The position numbers and the translations under genes are program-made. The notes below the pieces were generated by a model. The model did not search any database, was not told where the DNA came from, and saw nothing but the letters and a program-made list of their open reading frames with translations. A stretch of DNA of 14,820 nt, from the NCBI GenBank assembly GCA_030601965.1, contig JAUWAR010000020.1:1-14820 (forward strand), in the 5' to 3' direction. Source of the stretch: a bacterium. Its GTDB lineage: Bacteria > Hydrothermota > UBA3073 > JACQXS01 > JAUWAR01. Each line of letters begins with the position of its first letter. Position 1 is the first letter of the stretch. Below, in pieces: positions 6,282 through 14,326 of the stretch.

Positions 6282-6365
6282 GGAGGGCTAGTCCTAATTG
6301 GTAAGGCAGCGGACTTGAAATCCGCCGGGAGCAATCCCATGGGGGTCCGAATCCCTCGCCCTCCG
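6282..6365 (+). tRNA. tRNA-Ser(UGA)
   Basis: The acceptor stem is GGAGGGC/GCCCTCC with discriminator G. The anticodon stem GCGGA/TCCGC holds the loop CTTGAAA, giving anticodon TGA. A long variable arm (GGGA-GCAA-TCCC) fits the class II structure of serine tRNA. The gene is 84 nt with no CCA encoded. The T-arm is GGGGG-TCCGAAT-CCCTC: the loop has C where nearly all tRNAs have U55 (pseudouridine), which is unusual. Confidence 0.95.
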
Positions 6366-6403
6366 AGTATAACTCAAAATGCAAAAGTTAAATAGGAGGC
6401 GTT

Positions 6404-6520
6404 ATGGGCGACAAAGGAAAAAGAGATAAAGGCGAGAAAAAAATTAAGAAAAAATCTAAAGAAAGTATCGTTGAGAAACGTAAGAAAAAGAAAAAGAAAC
6501 TCGCTGAAAGAGAATGGTAA
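6404..6520 (+). CDS. Very small lysine-rich protein (38 aa)
   Basis: The ATG at 6404 is preceded by a clear GGAGG (6395-6399) and runs 38 codons to TAA. The protein starts MGDKGKRDKGEKKIKKKSKE, continues with basic residues and ends KKLAEREW. Almost half the residues are lysine, with no hydrophobic core, so it is likely disordered and nucleic-acid or ribosome associated. Similar tiny MGDKxxKDKxK-type proteins are, to my recollection, annotated in varied bacteria as hypothetical; I could not check this. It lies 38 bases after tRNA-Ser and may be co-transcribed with it. Codon content, start and ribosome site argue for a real gene despite its size. Confidence 0.65.
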   Translation: MGDKGKRDKGEKKIKKKSKESIVEKRKKKKKKLAEREW

Positions 6521-6528
6521 AAAGGATT

Positions 6529-6601
6529 GGATTGCTTCGCTATCGCTCGCAATGACACTCAGTGTCCTGTCATTGCGAGGAGCAAAGCGACGAAGCAATC
6601 T
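6529..6601. repeat. Palindromic repeat GTCATTGCGAG/GAAGCAATC, copy 2 (outward arrangement)
   Basis: The short unit (6529-6556, reverse) and the long unit (6569-6601, forward) are joined by a centre forming GACACT-C-AGTGTC (6554-6566). Here the GTCATTGC ends face inward, whereas in the other three copies they face outward. It begins eight bases after the stop of the small lysine-rich gene. A run of seven T (6609-6615) follows eight bases after the hairpin, so it may serve as a terminator for the tRNA-small gene transcript. Confidence 0.88.
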
Positions 6602-6641
6602 AACAAGATTTTTTTGCAAAAGTTTTTTTAATTATTTTTAG

Positions 6642-6670
6642 TTGACAACTCGTTCTTTACCCAATTAACT
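6642..6670 (+). promoter_or_regulatory. Possible dnaA promoter
   Basis: A perfect TTGACA (6642-6647) is followed by a 17-base spacer and a weak TTAACT (6665-6670). If used, it gives a leader of about 165 bases containing all the upstream DnaA boxes, which fits autoregulation by DnaA. The -10 is poor, so the call is tentative. Confidence 0.35.
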
Positions 6671-6696
6671 GATTGCTAATCAACTAATTAACTAAC
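6660..6696. repeat. ATTAACT/ACTAATTAACTAAC word repeat upstream of dnaA
   Basis: The low-complexity stretch CAATTAACTGATTGCTAATC followed by AACTAATTAACTAAC repeats the words ATTAACT, TAATCAAC and TAATTAAC. Its style is like the other word repeats of the window, but it could also be simple AT-rich origin DNA. Confidence 0.4.
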
Positions 6697-6698
6697 TA

Positions 6699-6796
6699 TG
6701 TGGATATTTATGCTGTTTTGTGGATTGATTTTATCTAATCCCTTTAATAATAACATATTACGCATCAAATAAAAATGTGGATAACTTTGTGGATAA
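6699..6796 (+). promoter_or_regulatory. DnaA-box cluster upstream of dnaA
   Basis: Two perfect boxes TGTGGATAA (6776-6784 and 6788-6796) are spaced exactly 12 bp apart. Weaker boxes TGTGGATAT (6699-6707) and TGTGGATTG (6719-6727) lie upstream. All have the same orientation (complement of TTATCCACA). The cluster ends 47 bases before the dnaA start. It is the upstream half of a bipartite origin and a likely autoregulatory site. Confidence 0.85.
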
Positions 6797-6843
6797 CTCT
6801 ATTTAAATGTCTGTTATGTGGTTGATTTTTAAGGAGGTATCTG

Positions 6844-8169
6844 GTGGATAGTAAAGAAGTTTGGAAGAAAACTCTTTTGATTTTAAAAGATTCTATAAAA
6901 GAGCAAACATTCAATACCTGGCTCGAACCCACAGAAGGGGTCTCTCTTAAAGGAAACACTCTACAAGTTGATGTTCCAAATCAATTTTTTATAGATTGGA
7001 TTGAGGACCATTACCGGTCAGATATTTACGAGGCTCTTAAGTCTGTCGTTGGAGAAGATATAAAGATACGGTATCATTCCCTTGGTAAAGGAATGGAGAC
7101 AATAAAAGCATATACACCTCCAATAAAACTCTATACAGAAGATGCCTCCCACCTTCAAGGCAGATATACTTTTGATACATTTGTTGTCGGTGAGGGTAAT
7201 AAGTTTGCCCATGCCGCATCCCTTGCAGTAGCAAATCTTCCTGGCAAGAAATATAATCCACTTTTTGTGTATGGAACAGTAGGACTGGGTAAGACCCATC
7301 TTATCCAGGCTATTGGAAATTATCTGAAAGATAAAGAAAAGAGTCTTAAGGTATATTATACATCCTGCGAACAATTTATGAATGAGTTAATAGATTCAAT
7401 ACAGAACTCAAAAACGCTTCAACTTAGGAAAAAATATAGAAATAAAGATGTCTTACTTATTGATGATATACACTTCCTGGAAAAAAGTGAAACACTTCAG
7501 GAGGAGATGTTTCATACTTTTAACGCCTTATATGAAGAAGGAAGACAAATTGTTTTTACATCTGACAGACCCCCCACTGCATTCTCTTCTCTGGAAGAAA
7601 GACTTGTCTCCAGATTTCAAAGTGGTCTTGTGTGTGACATAAAACCACCCTCATTAGAGACACGAGTTGCAATACTCAAGAATAAATTAGAAGTTCTAAA
7701 AGGACCACCCATTCCTGATAATGTCCTCTTATTTATTGCAGAAAGAATAAAATTAAATATAAGAGAACTTGAGGGTGCGCTTATAAAGATTCTTGCTCAA
7801 TCTTCAATTATAGGCGTAGAAATAACTATTGAGTCTTGTAACGAATTTCTCAAAGATATGTTAACCAAAAAAGAAGAAGATATTAAACCAGAGCAAATTC
7901 AAAAAATTATTGCAAGTTATTATAATATTACCTTATCAGCACTAAGAGGTAAGAGAAGAGTAAAACAGGTCGTATTTCCAAGACAAATCGCTATATATCT
8001 TGTAAGAGAACTTACTCCCCTTACATTTAAACAAATAGGAGACTTATTTGGTGGACGAGACCATGCAACTATTATACACGATTTTAATAAAATTAAAATA
8101 CTTATAGAAAAAAATACTAATATAAAAGAAGAAGTTATCACCATTGAAAAGAGGATAAAAAGTGAATAA
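6844..8169 (+). CDS. dnaA: Chromosomal replication initiator protein DnaA
   Basis: The 441-residue protein starts at GTG, behind a strong AAGGAGGT (6831-6838). Domain I is about 1-80, followed by a short linker domain II. The AAA+ domain III begins near YTFDTFVVGEGNKFAHAASL (108-127), with Walker A GTVGLGKT at 144-151 and Walker B LLIDDIHFL at 204-212. The arginine-finger region ERLVSRFQSGL is at 252-262. Domain IV covers about 345-441 with RGKRRVKQVVFPRQIAIYLV (368-387) and the box-contacting signature FGGRDHATIIH (402-412). DnaA binds DnaA boxes with ATP and opens the origin. The length is typical and nothing is missing. It is flanked on both sides by DnaA boxes; dnaN does not follow, as a 23S rRNA gene takes that place. 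Confidence 0.98.
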   Translation: MDSKEVWKKTLLILKDSIKEQTFNTWLEPTEGVSLKGNTLQVDVPNQFFIDWIEDHYRSDIYEALKSVVGEDIKIRYHSLGKGMETIKAYTPPIKLYTEDASHLQGRYTFDTFVVGEGNKFAHAASLAVANLPGKKYNPLFVYGTVGLGKTHLIQAIGNYLKDKEKSLKVYYTSCEQFMNELIDSIQNSKTLQLRKKYRNKDVLLIDDIHFLEKSETLQEEMFHTFNALYEEGRQIVFTSDRPPTAFSSLEERLVSRFQSGLVCDIKPPSLETRVAILKNKLEVLKGPPIPDNVLLFIAERIKLNIRELEGALIKILAQSSIIGVEITIESCNEFLKDMLTKKEEDIKPEQIQKIIASYYNITLSALRGKRRVKQVVFPRQIAIYLVRELTPLTFKQIGDLFGGRDHATIIHDFNKIKILIEKNTNIKEEVITIEKRIKSE

Positions 8170-8171
8170 AG

Positions 8172-8339
8172 TTTTTTGTGTATAATTCTCTCTTTATCCA
8201 CACAGTTATACACAAAAAATATATAAAAGATTCACTTATCTATTCTTGTTTGATATACTTTTTACACATATCCACCGTCCCTACTACTACTACTATATAT
8301 ATATATAAATTATTAGTATTATTTTATTGTGGAAAAATA
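8172..8339 (+). other. oriC: Probable oriC: DnaA boxes, DnaA-trio and AT-rich unwinding element
   Basis: Box-like sequences are TGTGTATAA (8177-8185, reverse), TTATCCACA (8194-8202, perfect), TTATACACA (8206-8214) and ATATCCACC (8268-8276). The first and third lie in a perfect 14-bp inverted repeat (8172-8185 and 8206-8219). The boxes at 8194 and 8206 are 12 bp apart, as upstream of dnaA. Four bases (GTCC) after the last box come five CTA triplets (8281-8295), whose complement is 3'-GAT repeated, the DnaA-trio motif on which DnaA oligomerises. These run directly into alternating TA and AT-rich DNA (8296-8330). This order of box, trio and unwinding tract matches the Bacillus-type basal origin. 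Confidence 0.85.
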
Positions 8340-8353
8340 TAAATTAAAAAAAC

Positions 8354-8382
8354 TTGACAAATACTAACTCTTGCAATATAGA
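8354..8382 (+). promoter_or_regulatory. Strong sigma70-type promoter of the 23S rRNA gene
   Basis: A perfect TTGACA (8354-8359), a 17-base spacer and TATAGA (8377-8382, five of six matches). Transcription would start near 8389. The leader of about 80 nt has a hairpin GTCTAAT...ATTGGAC (8394-8412 region) and an anti-termination-like TTCTTTGACA (8431-8440). This shows that the 23S gene has a dedicated promoter. Confidence 0.75.
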
Positions 8383-9113
8383 AATTATGTAGCGTCTAAT
8401 CTCTGTATTGGACGAAAGAGAGAATAATAGTTCTTTGACATTTATATGGATTGGTGGTGAGGTATTAAAAGGGTAAGCTACTAAGGGTGTATGGTGGATG
8501 CCTTGGCACAGGAAGGTGATGAAGGACGTGGCAAGCTGCGATAAGCCTCGGGGAGGTGCAAACAACCTTAGATCCGGGGGTCTCCGAATCCGTAAACGGA
8601 TCCAGACTAATATCTGGATGCCCCTGTATTCAAGTGCAGGGGGATGAACCCAGAGAAGTGAAACATCTCAGTATCTGGAGGAAAAGAAAACGAAAGTGAT
8701 TCCCTGAGTAGTGGTGAGCGAAACGGGAATAGCCTAAACTCATCTGTACATTAAAGCCTGCATGCGTTGTGCAGAGAGGGTAGTGGGGCCCATTTGGAGT
8801 CAAGTGCAGAGAGACTCAAGAAGTTACAAAATTCCTGCTTAGTTGAATCCCGTTGGAAAGCGGGAACCATAGAAGGTGATAGTCCTGTAAGCGAAAAGCA
8901 AGGAATCTTCTTGGAATAGGTACCCAAGTAACGCGGGACACGTGGAATCCTGCGTGAATTTGTCCCGACCACGGGATAAGGCTAAATACTCTCCTGTGAC
9001 CGATAGTGAACCAGTACCGTGAGGGAATGGTGAAAAGAACCCCTGGCGGGGAGTGAAATAGAACCTGAAACCATATACCTACAATCAGTAGGAGGTTTTT
9101 ACTGGGGTATAAT

Positions 9114-9128
9114 TCCGCCTTTGGCGGA
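9114..9128. repeat. TCCGCC-TTT-GGCGGA palindrome in the 23S helix 25 expansion
   Basis: The perfect 6-bp stem with TTT loop lies in an expanded helix 25 between GGGGTATAAT and GTTCCTAGTAAG. The same CCGCC/GGCGG word forms the centre of the repeat cluster after ybeY (1508-1520). Confidence 0.6.
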
Positions 9129-9794
9129 GTTCCTAGTAAGACTGACTGCGTACCTTTTGTATAATGGGCCGGCGAGTTTCTGTCTATAGCAAGGTTAAGC
9201 TTTTATAAAGTGTAGCCATAGCGAAAGCGAGTCTTAAATGGGCATATTAGTTATAGGCAGAAGACCCGAAGCCAGGTGATCTACCCATGGCCAGGATGAA
9301 ACCTCGTTAAATCCGAGGTGGAGGTCCGAACCGGTGCATGTTGAAATATGTTCGGATGAGCTGTGGGTCGGAGTGAAAGGCTAATCAAACCTGGTGATAG
9401 CTGGTTCTACCCGAAATAGCTTTAGGGCTAGCCTCGGAAGATGAGTGAAGGAGGTAGAGCACTGGATGGGCAATTCTCCGCTGAGCGGAGGAAAGTTCAA
9501 CCAAACTCCAAATGCCTTTACTTAAATTCCGGGAGTCAGGGTGCAGGGGATAAGCTCTGTATCCGAGAGGGAAACAACCCAGACCGCAATCTAAGGTCCC
9601 TAAATAGAGGCTAAGTGGTAAAGGAAGTAGAGTTCCTAAAACAGCCAGGAGGTTGGCTTAGAGGCAGCCATCCTTTAAAGAGTGCGTAACAGCTCACTTG
9701 TCGAGGAATTCTGCGCCGAAAATGATCGGGGCTTAAGTCTCTTACCGAAGATGCGGAATACTGCAGTGTGCAGTCTTTAGCGGTTAGTGTTTTT

Positions 9795-9820
9795 TCACTT
9801 ATCTCTATTCACTTATCACT
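9795..9820. repeat. TTCACTTATCTCTATTCACTTATCACT word repeat in the 23S helix 45 expansion
   Basis: The word TTCACTTATC is repeated head to tail in the expanded loop at the position of E. coli helix 45. The variant TTCACTTATCTATTC also occurs in the oriC region (8231-8245). The direct-repeat character is unlike a normal rRNA helix. Confidence 0.5.
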
Positions 9821-10119
9821 GTGGTGTTGGTAGGGTAGCATTCTCTCCTGCGGTGAAGTTCCGATGCGAATCGGGATGGAGCGGAGAGAAGAGAATATGC
9901 CGGCATAAGTAGCGATAATCCCGGTGAGAAACCGGAACACCGAAAGTCTAAGGTTTCCTGGGGAAGGTTAATCCGCCCAGGCTTAGTCGGCCCCTAAGCC
10001 GAGACCGAAAGGTGTAGGCGATGGGAATTCGGTTAATATTCCGAAACCACCGGAAAGACGCTGACCAAAGAGATGACGCAGAAGAGGCGACCAGCCTGCC
10101 TTTGGTTTGGTAGGTCTAA

Positions 10120-10139
10120 CCCCGCACTTAAGTGCGGGG
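10120..10139. repeat. CCCCGCACTTAAGTGCGGGG palindrome in a 23S domain III expansion
   Basis: A perfect 20-bp palindrome in the expanded helix between GGTCTAA and GATGGAGAGG. It has no asymmetric loop, as expected for an inserted palindromic element more than for a normal tetraloop-capped rRNA helix. Confidence 0.6.
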
Positions 10140-10210
10140 GATGGAGAGGGTCATACCCATAAATTGGTCTTTATGTTCTGCCCAGAAAAGTCTCGGAGGA
10201 AGTCTTTCAG

Positions 10211-10242
<32 letters not shown>

Positions 10243-10376
10243 AGGTGAGTATCCAAAGGTGTTCGGGAGAATCTTCGTTAAGGAACTCGGCAAATTAACC
10301 TCGTAACTTAGGAAGATGAGGTGCCCCAAGTAAGGAGAAATAGAAGATGTTAGATGAAGGATGTTGGGCTCTGCTT

Positions 10377-10408
10377 GATATCTGGAAACTAATATCTGAA
10401 ATCTATCT
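10377..10408. repeat. GATATCTGGAAACTAATATCTGAAATCT word repeat in the 23S helix 63 expansion
   Basis: The words ATATCTGGAAACT and ATATCTGAAATCT are direct variants in the expanded helix 63 region. The core of 23S on both sides is normal. Confidence 0.5.
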
Positions 10409-10578
10409 TGAAAGGGGTCGCAGTGAAATGGCCCGAGCGACTGTTTAACAAAAACACAGCTCTCTGCAAACTCGTAAGAGGAAGTATAGGGAGTGACACC
10501 TGCCCGGTACCGGAAGGTTAAGGGGAAGGGTTATTTCCTCCGACTTGTCGGAGGGGAGAAGCTCTGAACCGAAGCCCT

Positions 10579-10656
<78 letters not shown>

Positions 10657-11246
10657 TGTCACGACTTGGGCGCTGTCTCAACGAAGATCCCGGTGAAATT
10701 GAAGTGGCGGTGAAGATGCCGCCTACCCGCGACAGGACCAAAAGACCCCGGAACCTTTACTGCAGCTTGGTATTGGGTTTTAGCAAGATTTGTGTAGCAT
10801 AGGTGGGAGGCTATGAAGCTCAGGCGTTAGCTTGGGTAGAGCCGTCAGTGAAATACCACCCTTGTTTTGTTGGAATCCTAACTTCTGGTGTGTAGCCAGA
10901 AAGACAGTGCCTGGTGGGTAGTTTAACTGGGGCGGTTGCCTCCTAAAAGGTAACGGAGGCGTCCAAAGGTTCCCTCAATTCGGTCGGCAACCGAATGGTG
11001 AGTATAAAGGCACAAGGGAGCTTGACTGTGAGAGAGACATCTCGAGCAGGTGCGAAAGCAGGGCTTAGTGATCCGGTGGTTCCATGTGGAAGGGCCATCG
11101 CTCAACGGCTAAAAGGTACTCCGGGGATAACAGGCTAATTCCTCCCGAGAGTTCATATCGACGGAGGAGTTTGGCACCTCGATGTCGGCTCATCGTATCC
11201 TGGGGCTGAATAAGGTCCCAAGGGTTGGTCTGTTCGCCCATTAAAA

Positions 11247-11287
<41 letters not shown>

Positions 11288-11395
11288 ACTTTATCCGTCG
11301 CGGGCGCAGGAAACTTGAGGAGAGCTATCCCTAGTACGAGAGGACCGGGATGGACAAACCTCTGGTGTACCAGTTGTCCTACCAAGGGCATCGCT

Positions 11396-11451
<56 letters not shown>

Positions 11452-11642
11452 CCAAGATAAGGTTTCCCGTGTATCAGGTCTTCGGACTTGATACCCTAAA
11501 GATTCCCTGTAGATGACAGGGTTGATAGGCCACAGGTGTAAGCCTCGTAAGGGGTGTGCCAAGTGGTACTAATAAATCGTGCGTCTTATCCTGCCAAACC
11601 ACCAATCCTTTTTTAATATTAAAATCTCTATGACATAAAATT

Positions 11643-12500
11643 ATGAAGATAGCACTTGATTGTATCCCTTGTTTGTTAAAACAGACGCTCAGGACAGCAA
11701 GGATGGCAACAGATGACCCGGATGAGATAACAAGGATTATAAAAGAAACTGCAATAAGACTTCCATTACTTATGGAATTACCTACCCCCACTCATGCGGG
11801 TAGAATAGTTCATGGACTGCCAAGAGAACTCCTCGGAATACCAGACCCCTATAAAAAAGAAAAGGTAAAACATACTAAAATTGCTCTTGAGATTTATGAG
11901 AAATTTAAGGAGATTGTTCAAGATTCAGAGGATGGCCTGCTCTCTGCAATAAAGATAGCAGTAGCAGGAAATATTATAGACTTTGGAACCGGTGAGGTGT
12001 TTGATATTTATAAGGAAGTAAATGATGTCATTGCCCAGGATTTTGCTGTTCTGGATTATAACGAATTTAAAAGAGCACTTGACAAAACTGATAAAATACT
12101 CTATTTAGCGGATAATGCGGGAGAAACGGTCTTTGATAAAATTCTGATTGAGCAACTTGGTAAGCCAGTCTCCTATGCGGTTAAAGGTCTGCCTGTTCTC
12201 AATGATGCGACTTATGAAGATGCTTTAATGGCCGGGATAGACAATGTCGCCAATGTAATAAATTCAGGCTCTGATGCACCGGGCATTGTTCTGGACTGTT
12301 GTAATCAAGAGTTTAGAGATATGTTTAATAAAAGCCAGTTTATAATAAGCAAGGGACAGGGAAATCACGAGGCACTCTCAGATGTTGATGCCCCTATATT
12401 TTTTCTTATGAGGATAAAATGTCGGCCTGTTGCAGATTATCTTGGACTGAAAAAGGGAGATATTATACTAAAAATGCAAAACGCAGTGACATGCCACTGA
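11643..12500 (+). CDS. DUF89 / ARMT1-like family protein
   Basis: The 285-residue protein has N-terminal CIPC (Cys7, Cys10), HAGRIVHGLPRELLGIPDPY (51-70), the metal-binding signature YLADNAGETVFDK (154-166), VKGLPVLNDAT (180-190) and KGQGNHEAL (237-245). These are the landmarks of the DUF89 family in its short prokaryotic form. Eukaryotic relatives include ARMT1, and members have metal-dependent phosphatase activity on phosphosugars, proposed to clear damaged metabolites. The substrate here is unknown. The start ATG at 11643 has no visible Shine-Dalgarno and lies 34 bases after the 23S processing stem, so a leaderless or weakly initiated mRNA is possible. It stops two bases before repeat copy 3; the last eight residues (MQNAVTCH) look like non-conserved tail. 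Confidence 0.88.
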   Translation: MKIALDCIPCLLKQTLRTARMATDDPDEITRIIKETAIRLPLLMELPTPTHAGRIVHGLPRELLGIPDPYKKEKVKHTKIALEIYEKFKEIVQDSEDGLLSAIKIAVAGNIIDFGTGEVFDIYKEVNDVIAQDFAVLDYNEFKRALDKTDKILYLADNAGETVFDKILIEQLGKPVSYAVKGLPVLNDATYEDALMAGIDNVANVINSGSDAPGIVLDCCNQEFRDMFNKSQFIISKGQGNHEALSDVDAPIFFLMRIKCRPVADYLGLKKGDIILKMQNAVTCH

Positions 12501-12502
12501 TT

Positions 12503-12597
12503 GTCATTGCGAGGGACGAAGTCCCGAAGCAATCTCAAGACAGGGTCGGAATAGGCTCCACAATCTATGAGATTGCTTCGCTGACGCTCGCAATGAC
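12503..12597. repeat. Palindromic repeat GTCATTGCGAG/GAAGCAATC, copy 3
   Basis: A long-type unit (12503-12537, core GAGGGACGAAGTCCCGAAG) and a short-type unit (12568-12597, reverse) flank a 30-base centre. That centre contains AGGCTCCACAATCTA, the exact complement of the centre of copy 4. It fills the gap between the DUF89 gene and glyQ, ending 20 bases before the glyQ start. Confidence 0.92.
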
Positions 12598-12617
12598 GAG
12601 AAGTAAGAGATAACATT

Positions 12618-13481
12618 ATGACTTTTCAGGATGTTATAATGCAACTCAATGAGTTTTGGGGTAAAAAGGGGTGCATTCTTCTCGAACCTTATCCGGGAGA
12701 AGTTGGAGCAGGCACATTTAATCCTGTCACATTTTTCAGGGTATTAGGAAAAGAACCCTGGAAAACTGCGTATGTAGAACTCTCAAAAAGACCAAAAGAT
12801 GGTAGGTATGGAAAGAATCCGAATAGGTTACAGCAGTTCTATCAGTATCAGGTTGTATTAAAACCACCTCCACAGGATGTTCAGGATGTATATCTTGATA
12901 GTCTAAAGGCATTGGGTATGGAGATTGAGAAACACGACATAAGATTTGTGGAAGATGACTGGGAATCTGAGACACTTGGGGCAAGGGGTCTTGGATGGGA
13001 GGTCTGGTTTGATGGAATGGAGATTACACAATTTACATACTTTCAGGAAATGGGTGGTATCTCCCTTGACCCTGTATCAGTTGAACTTACATATGGCCTT
13101 GGAAGAATGGTTATGATTATACAGAAAAAGGATTCTCTTTTTGATGTTGAGTGGAGAGCGGGGATAAGTTATGATAAATTATATAAGAGGAACGAGTATG
13201 AGTTTTCGGTATTTAATTATGATGAGGCAGATACTAAATTATACCTCTCTTTATTTTCATCATTTGGAAAAGAGGCAAAGAGACTTTTTGAGAAGGGGCT
13301 TTTATATCCGGGATATGATTGTGTAATTAAGAGTTCTCACATTTTAAATATCCTTGATGCAAGGGGTGCGATTTCGCCTCAGGAACGTAAAAATTATATA
13401 TCAAAGATAAGAAGACTTGCAAATAATGCCGCAAAACTGTATCTAACACCTACCGAAGTATCCAGTCATTGCGAGCGATAG
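12618..13481 (+). CDS. glyQ: Glycyl-tRNA synthetase alpha subunit
   Basis: The 287-residue protein has the alpha-subunit landmarks: GAGTFNPVTFFRVLG (30-44), RPKDGRYGKNPNRLQQFYQY (58-77), the catalytic segment EDDWESETLGARGLGWEVWF (112-131; ARG where AWG is usual) and DGMEITQFTYFQEMGGI (132-148). It charges glycine together with the beta subunit (GlyS) in a tetramer. No glyS follows; the next gene is on the other strand. The ATG at 12618 gives the standard MTFQDVIMQLN start; the ribosome site is weak. The C-terminus is unusual: after KLYLTPTEVS the codons AGT CAT TGC GAG CGA TAG are part of repeat copy 4, which supplies SHCER and the stop. About 10-15 usual C-terminal residues appear to be replaced. 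Confidence 0.95.
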   Translation: MTFQDVIMQLNEFWGKKGCILLEPYPGEVGAGTFNPVTFFRVLGKEPWKTAYVELSKRPKDGRYGKNPNRLQQFYQYQVVLKPPPQDVQDVYLDSLKALGMEIEKHDIRFVEDDWESETLGARGLGWEVWFDGMEITQFTYFQEMGGISLDPVSVELTYGLGRMVMIIQKKDSLFDVEWRAGISYDKLYKRNEYEFSVFNYDEADTKLYLSLFSSFGKEAKRLFEKGLLYPGYDCVIKSSHILNILDARGAISPQERKNYISKIRRLANNAAKLYLTPTEVSSHCER

Positions 13482-13548
13482 CGAAGCAATCTCATAGATT
13501 GTGGAGCCTGTTTTGAGATTGCTTCGTGACTTCGTTCCTCGCAATGAT
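13465..13548. repeat. Palindromic repeat GTCATTGCGAG/GAAGCAATC, copy 4, overlapping the glyQ stop
   Basis: A short-type unit (13465-13494) and a long-type unit (13514-13548, reverse) flank the centre TAGATTGTGGAGCCTGTTT. The first 15 bases of that centre are the complement of part of the copy 3 centre. It starts inside glyQ, provides its TAG stop (13479-13481), and ends five bases before the slipin stop. It therefore lies between two converging genes and could slow or end transcription from both sides. Confidence 0.92.
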
Positions 13549-13552
13549 AATT

Positions 13553-14305
13553 CTACTCCTTCATCATTTTCTTTATAAATGGTGTAAATAGGTCTATGGG
13601 TATAGGGAATAGGGTTGTGGAATTCTTTTCTGCTGCAACATCTGTAAGAGTTTGAAGGAATCTGAGTTGGAGTGCTCCCTCTTGTTTGTTTATTACGCCT
13701 GCCGCTTCTGCAAGTTTATGTGATGAGTCAAGTTCTCCTTCTGCATGTATTATCTTGGCTCTTTTTTCTCTTTCTGCCTCTGCCTGTTTTGACATTACCC
13801 TTTTCATCGCATCTGGTAGTTCAACCATCTTTATCTCAACATTTGTTACCTTGATGCCCCAGGGGTCTGTTGCTTCATCAATTATTGTCTGAAGTTGTAC
13901 ATTAATTTTATCCCTTTCTGACAGGAGTGCATCAAGTGATTCCTGGCCCAGAATACTTCTAAGGGTGGTCTGTGCAATCTGAGAAGTGGCATAGAGATAG
14001 TCCTGAACCGCCACAATTGCCTTGGATGGGTCCATTACCCTGAAATAGACAACTGCATTCACACCAACAGAGACATTATCCCTTGTGATTACATCCTGCG
14101 ATGGAACATCCAGGGTAACGACTCTTAAGGATACTTTGACTAACCTGTCTATGAAAGGAATAATAAGGATGAGCCCTGGCCCTCTTGCACCAACCAATCT
14201 ACCAAGTCTGAATATAACACCTCTTTCATACTCTTGCAGAATCCTTATCGCATTAGCAAGAAGTATGATAACAAAAAATATGATTACACCGCCGATAAGC
14301 CCCAT
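13553..14305 (-). CDS. Slipin / stomatin-like SPFH protein (prokaryotic p-slipin)
   Basis: The 250-residue protein has an N-terminal membrane anchor (about 3-22), an SPFH domain (about 22-185) with EYERGVIFRLGRLVGARGPG (25-44), LDVPSQDVITRDNVSVGVNA (65-84) and QTTLRSILGQESLDALLSER (112-131), then the helical EAEREKRAKIIHAEGELDSS region (176-195). A short hydrophobic C-terminal part (FPIPIDLFTPFI) follows. Slipins form rings at the inner membrane and associate with NfeD-type proteins or proteases; in archaea the NfeD-linked protease cleaves the slipin C-terminus. A good ribosome site GGAGGG precedes the ATG at 14305. It lies 80 bases downstream of nfeD, the standard pairing. Confidence 0.93.
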   Translation of the reverse strand: MGLIGGVIIFFVIILLANAIRILQEYERGVIFRLGRLVGARGPGLILIIPFIDRLVKVSLRVVTLDVPSQDVITRDNVSVGVNAVVYFRVMDPSKAIVAVQDYLYATSQIAQTTLRSILGQESLDALLSERDKINVQLQTIIDEATDPWGIKVTNVEIKMVELPDAMKRVMSKQAEAEREKRAKIIHAEGELDSSHKLAEAAGVINKQEGALQLRFLQTLTDVAAEKNSTTLFPIPIDLFTPFIKKMMKE

Positions 14306-14326
14306 AATACCCTCCTTTTAATCATT

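Noticed and set aside
8172..8219. 14-bp inverted repeat after dnaA considered as a terminator
   Set aside because: Its arms are DnaA boxes with A/T tails and no T-run follows the right arm; an origin function explains it better.
12418..12613. 64-codon plus-strand frame running from the DUF89 end through repeat copy 3
   Set aside because: It overlaps the DUF89 gene in another frame and is half repeat sequence, with no ribosome site.
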